A DNA stretch of 64,000 nucleotides from Paragonimus westermani (lineage: Eukaryota; Platyhelminthes; Trematoda; Plagiorchiida; Troglotrematidae), in assembly GCA_008508345.1 (NCBI GenBank), contig QNGE01002433.1, positions 1-64,000 of the forward strand. Reading direction: 5' to 3'. Of the stretch, positions 55,901 through 61,900 are shown piece by piece. The position numbers and the translations under genes are program-made. A model generated the notes under the pieces. That model was not told the DNA's origin and did not search any database. It saw nothing but the letters and a program-made list of their open reading frames with translations. The first letter of the stretch is position 1, and each line of letters starts with the position of its first letter.

Positions 55901-58900
55901 AAATTTTGAGCAGTTAGCACCATCAGTTTCTTTAGCCATTTTCGGACGTATTATACTGCTCGCAGATGAGTTTGTGCATATAAGGTCATTCTTGTTGGCA
56001 ATATGTAGCGCGACATACACGGACTGGTCGCTTTAGAATGAATATGACCCTGGGACCTCAGCGAACTGGCTGCAATCTTGGTTGTACTAACCTGGAACCT
56101 GGGTGCTTTTTGTGGCTTGCACATTTCGCCAGCCTTGCACCAGTTCACGGTCGCTGTTGACATTACTAATGCATAGGTTGTTCAATGTGATCGTTGGGCT
56201 CTTCTATGCGTTCTAAGCTAAACAGGTTGAGCTATGGACAGTATGTGAATCTGTACGATTGTTTGAATTGAATGCAATGGAATGCGTCATCCCAACTGAT
56301 GGCATCTTTGAATTTCAATATATTATGGAGGTCTCCCGTGTTTTGTGAGTTGTTGGTGTCCGATTTACGCTTCGAACGTACGGTAATGTCGGAAGTAGTG
56401 TTGAGCTGAGGCCGAATCAGGGATTCATTGCTGCACACCGATTTATTATCATTTCTGTACAGTTGACCTGGAATTTGACGGATACTGAATTCGAAATAAC
56501 GGTGTTTTCAGATCGCGCGATTTTCCAACCTCGGCTGACCACAGACGTAAACCAAACATTCGAATTGATTGTTATTGTGCGCAGTTTGAATTGTTCGCAT
56601 TTTCGATAGATTTTAGGCAGGATGCATTTCGTTGGTGTTGTTCGTCTCAAAGATAATCACTAGTTCCACGTGTCACAGTTTTTTCAATCAAATTCCGTTG
56701 AAGTTTCCGTGTCTTCTAGACTAAGACTAAAAGCGTACATTGAAGAACTAGTCGGAGTTTAGACTACTGATCAGACCTACACTGAATTCGACTAACAAAT
56801 GATCTGGTTTGCCAGAGTTGGGATTCCGATGTCACCGATTGGTGGAATGGTTTTTGTAACTGCTGAAGGAGCATTCGAATTTGGTTGCATAAAAACTCGG
56901 TAATTCATACCTCAAAAACCCCAGCTCCAGCTATATCTGAATTCCACAGAAAGTTCTGATGGCATATGCTGTTGCGTGTGCTACTGTTGCTTGCCGGTTC
57001 TGTAATCAGATCTCAGAAGATCCGTAAATGACGGCATAGTATTTCTGATGACAATGTTCTTCAGTTCAGGAGGGACGTCCGTAATAACTCCAAACATCTC
57101 ATCGCTGATTGACACGTTTGGTTAGATGAAATGTTAATTATGTGGAAGCCACGTTTACACCAGAGGCACTGGTATACTTTTCAAGTTAATCCATACCATC
57201 GGCTCAAGACAATTCATCTGTCATCGAAGCTGTGAAAAAAGGAACTTACACTCTCACGTATTTATTAGTCAAGGAGATTAGGTTACCGGAAGGGACATAT
57301 TGAATGGCATTCAGCCGACTTTCCGTTTCTAGCGTGGTGCTGCCGCGTGTCGTATCCTGGTACGTGAGTTTAAAACCGGCTATTAAATTTCCAGAGCCTA
57401 ATTGCGTCTCGGCTGCAAAACACCATGGGGCTAGATCTCAGGTGGTGTCGTGCCGGCACTGAGGTGTTAGCTTGAGTTTGGACTCAATTGTCCTAAACAG
57501 CATGATCGGATAGGAGCACACCTTCAGACTGCCTCCATCAATACTAGTTCGTATATTCAGGCAGAAAACCAGGAGCACCTGTAAAAACCGTAGCAGAATA
57601 AGGGTCCTTGCTGAATCCTGGGACAACCCTGTATGTATTGATGATAGACAATCGTTGTTTGTCACAAACGTAAACTACGTTTAATCCAGTGAGCATATTG
57701 TTAGTTCCAGAATTGCCTAACATTGGAACGATCTCGATTTTTCACTAACTAAATCGGCCAAAAGTGATTCTCTTATCCACATTCACCTAACGGGGGTTAT
57801 TGCTCTTAACTGTCAAGACCAAGATTACGTCTGACTAATTCTGAACGACAGGAATAAGCCTTTCAAATCGTGTACCGCGGGAGTATCCATTGAAACCACT
57901 GTTAAGAAGGTTGTAACGTCACTTAACCTGGCGTGAAAACTCCAAGATTAGAATGGAACCTTTTAGCTAACTAATGACATCTTAATGTGTACAACCATTT
58001 TTTATGTGAATAGCTACTTCTTTCGAGCTTAGTGGGTGAGTGAACCGGTATTAGTTGGAAGACTCGTGCAACTTGCAGGGTGACACGCGAACTTCGGTGT
58101 CGGTAAACAATAGGAAGAAACATATAATTAAAACTGCCTTCCAATTTTTCAGTTTGTAGTTTGACATTTCACTCTTCTTCCGAAGACGGAAGTACCACGT
58201 TGCACATAAATGACCAATCACTATCATCAAAAAACATCCCACCACCCAACGTTTTCACTGAATGCGTCATGTTGCAATCTCGGGCAATGTTTCTAAACAA
58301 CGATTTGAGCGATCACGAGTTCCTCAACCCAGTAAACACTATCCATGACCTTTACCCAACAAAATAGTCAGTCTTCCTGATTCGTGACCCCGTCGCTGCT
58401 TGATCACCACGTGGTTTCACCCAAACTTTACTGGTCTCAGTATGTAGCCTCCGTTGCGGTTAGCTCTCGGCTAACGTGCATTGTGCAGGACTTGGCCATC
58501 ACAGGTTGTGCGTTTGTATACCTTGATCGGTTGAGCCTTTATATCGAGTTTCCAAGCTACGCGCTGTCGAACTTACTGGTTGTGCACAGGATCATCTGAT
58601 GTGAGCTTACTGGCGGAGACAAACAGAAAATCTGTTGATCTCTTCGCTAATTCGATACATTTTGGATCCACTAAGCAAAGGAGAACACATTAACATTACA
58701 CGTTTCCTTCAAGCGATAATCGGACGTCATTTTGACACCACAGATGACGCAGGTTGGCGAGAACAGTACTGGTCTACTGTTATCCCCGGTATCTCGTCAG
58801 CGAAAAACTTTTGAAAAAACCACCTGTTGTTATGCGATGTCCTTTATACCGGTAATCGTGAAACGTCATCGCTTAGCAAACATTAAGCTTTTCTTAAGAA

Positions 58901-61900
58901 GGCTTCTCGAAATGCTATCATGAATACCCATTATAAATGTATTTCTTCATAAAGTTGAGAATCCTCCAGGATTTGATGCCGAATTTGTCAGGGTTGTCTG
59001 GAAGGTCGTTTAATAATTCCCAGCTGCTTTTCAGAGAAATCACTTGTTCATCGGTGTCCAATGCAAAGTCTAGACTATCTGTTCTTCTGTTTTTCCGCCA
59101 TAAAGCCTGTGAATAGGAGCATCTGTAGTTTTTCTAGGATGCGCACTATCATCTTCAGGTTGCAATCGACCAAACGTCTTCTGCCCCATAGTATCCTTGG
59201 AGATAGTTTCTACAAACTTCTTTCCTAAAAAAAGAATCCAACAGAGCGTTTCTTTCCGTGTTGCCCATGAGTCTAGAGTAATGCAACAGACATTGTAGGC
59301 ACGATGAATGTTCGACGAATCCCTCGGTTTTGGGTCTGCATTCACCTTGAATGAACTCATTGCAAGTTTTTTCACTGACAGGTCTGTCGTCGACAGCTGT
59401 TTTCTGTTGTGTTGAGAACGGACCGTTTCACCCTAACTGCAAAGTTTGTTCAATCTATATGAAAACCAAATCCACCACTACTCATGAGTAATCAAAATTC
59501 CGCTCAATAAGTTAATGATTTGTGTGATTTCGACTTGGAGAGAAGTCCTAGTCGAAGGGTCATCGATTGGAGTTATCGGGACAGTTACGTGCCTTCCCTC
59601 GAGGCGATCGGGTAACCTGATCATTACTCACAAGCGAAGGTGGTCGAGCGTTCACATATACTGATTCGGTCCTGCCTAATGTGAGGTCAGTGGCGCAGTG
59701 TTCAACACAGTTGCCTCGTGGAAGTGTGACCGGTATTCTAGTCCCGGCCGTGGCAAGGATATGCACTACTGACGAACTCGGGTATAGTGCTGATTGGGAA
59801 CTCTGTTGGAATGCGGCAGCTGCGTTCATTTGTGGGTGACGTTCGACGTATATGAAAACCGAACCCTCTACTACTCAGCGGTAACTGTAAATTACTGAAT
59901 CATTCGTCGGTTCCGCACACTTTAGCTAATTCATCTCAGTATGCATACCTTATTTATTCAATTTGAAAAATTGACACCAAGTGGCAGATATACCACAAGT
60001 TATGCGAAATAACGCAGTTGTGTAAGGTAACGAAGGAGACAGGTATGGACGGAGAATGGGGCACTACATCGGTGCAAGGGCAGACCTGCGCAATACGAGC
60101 GCCATCGGTATTTATTTTTCGCTACATTAGACAGCCTCATTAAACAAATGCGGTCATTTTCCTTTGGACCCCAATCAAGAAACGGGTAACGTCCTATTGA
60201 AGTTTTAATGTTCTTGCCTCTAGTTTTGGTCATATATTGATCTCTAGATTGGTTCTTCCAGCCTAACCTGCCGTTTACAATTAAGGCCCAGCATAGCAAG
60301 ATGTAAGTTAGCATTGACAAGATATGCTAAGCCGACGAAACCCTGGAGACGAGCTCAACGGAGGTTGTCTATCCCGAAGACACCGGCGAGCTTCGCCATT
60401 GCGGATACGGCATCCCCGTCACATGCCGCTAGTGTTTCGGAAACACCGATGGTCGAGGACGGACCCTGTGAACGTGGTCCGCGCGAGTGGATCAGGTTTT
60501 GCAGCCGTATTATAAAGCTACTTGTACGTTGACGTTACGCACTACCTTTCACTGAAATATATATCATGCAAGTGTCACAGATGGCGTAAGTTGACAAGCG
60601 CCATCCACGTTTGATGGGCCAATCGTTTGGACTTCTGAGCCTAACGTGTCAGAGTGCCAACTCTGTGGCACCGACGAATCTAAGTGCAATTGCATGAGTG
60701 GTCGATATTTTGTTTGTGCACTCGATAGAAAAACGTCCGGCTTCTGGGCCTCAGTCTGGTCATTGACGCTGGAAGGTGTAGGATCTTGACACCCTCTTGG
60801 GAAAGAGTCGATCTGAACTGAAGTAGTTGTCCGCGTCTTTTTCAGAGCAAATGTGAAACCTGCACAAGTTGGCTGATAGCGCTTTAAGTCGTGGTAACAT
60901 TGATGAGCGTTTTCTCCCCAGAGTAACCGAAATTTCTTTACACCTAAAGGGATAACGGATAGACGAAATGTTCCTAATTTTAATCACTGAGGCATACTAC
61001 ATTTTTGTATGTGTACACTTTCTATGTTCTGCTATCACATTTCAACTCAACTTCGGGTCTGCGGCGTACGTCAGGACTGTTAACTTCTGTAATTTTGTTC
61101 GCATTTGCCAAAATAATGGTATACTGTCCAAGTCACACGAAATATCTTTGTGTATATCCCACCTTCACTACGCTGTCAACGAATTATTAATGTGCCAACT
61201 TTCTAGGAATATAGTCCGTGTTAGCCACTATCTCGCGTTCCGTCAACTATTGCGGGTTGAACTCTACAGTTTCAAAGTGTAAACTGCTTTGTAAGCCTGT
61301 TTTGATTACATTTAGCTTATTTTGAATGAAACTGTGTAGGTTGCTGACCGCTTCGTATAGTAACTGATTTGCATCAGCAGCGATGGTTGTGTAGAGAATG
61401 AAATGGAAACTCACATCTCTGCATGTAGCGAGTTATCTGCTGAGCTAGGATCGGCCTCAAAGAGACACCTTCCTAAAGCTCAGTGGCTGCTTATCTGAGA
61501 CGACTGTGAGAATGGTGTCACCCCATATTTGCTAAGCGTGGTCACTCAGAGTTGAAGGCGTGCATTGTCTTGAAACATCCACCCGTCGATGTCTGTGCTC
61601 GACTGTTCACGTCAGATGGCAACAGACTCCAAGCAGCAATCAGGTTAGGAAGCGGCTGTTTAATCGTAGGCGTCTGCGGCACCCTTAAGCTCTCGATGGA
61701 AGACCGGCTGCTCCCGATTTCCTGGCAGCGCAGGCAGTATCAGAAGCCGTTTTACTTCCCGATGCTCTTCATAGCCTCTAAGAGACTTTTTGGATCTCCC
61801 AGATTTTATGTTGCTTTATGAATTTATGGGGATTGTTGATCGGCGTGTTTACTAAGGAAGTTGTGGCGGCGGCGGTAGAAGCTCAGGGAGTAAAACAGAG

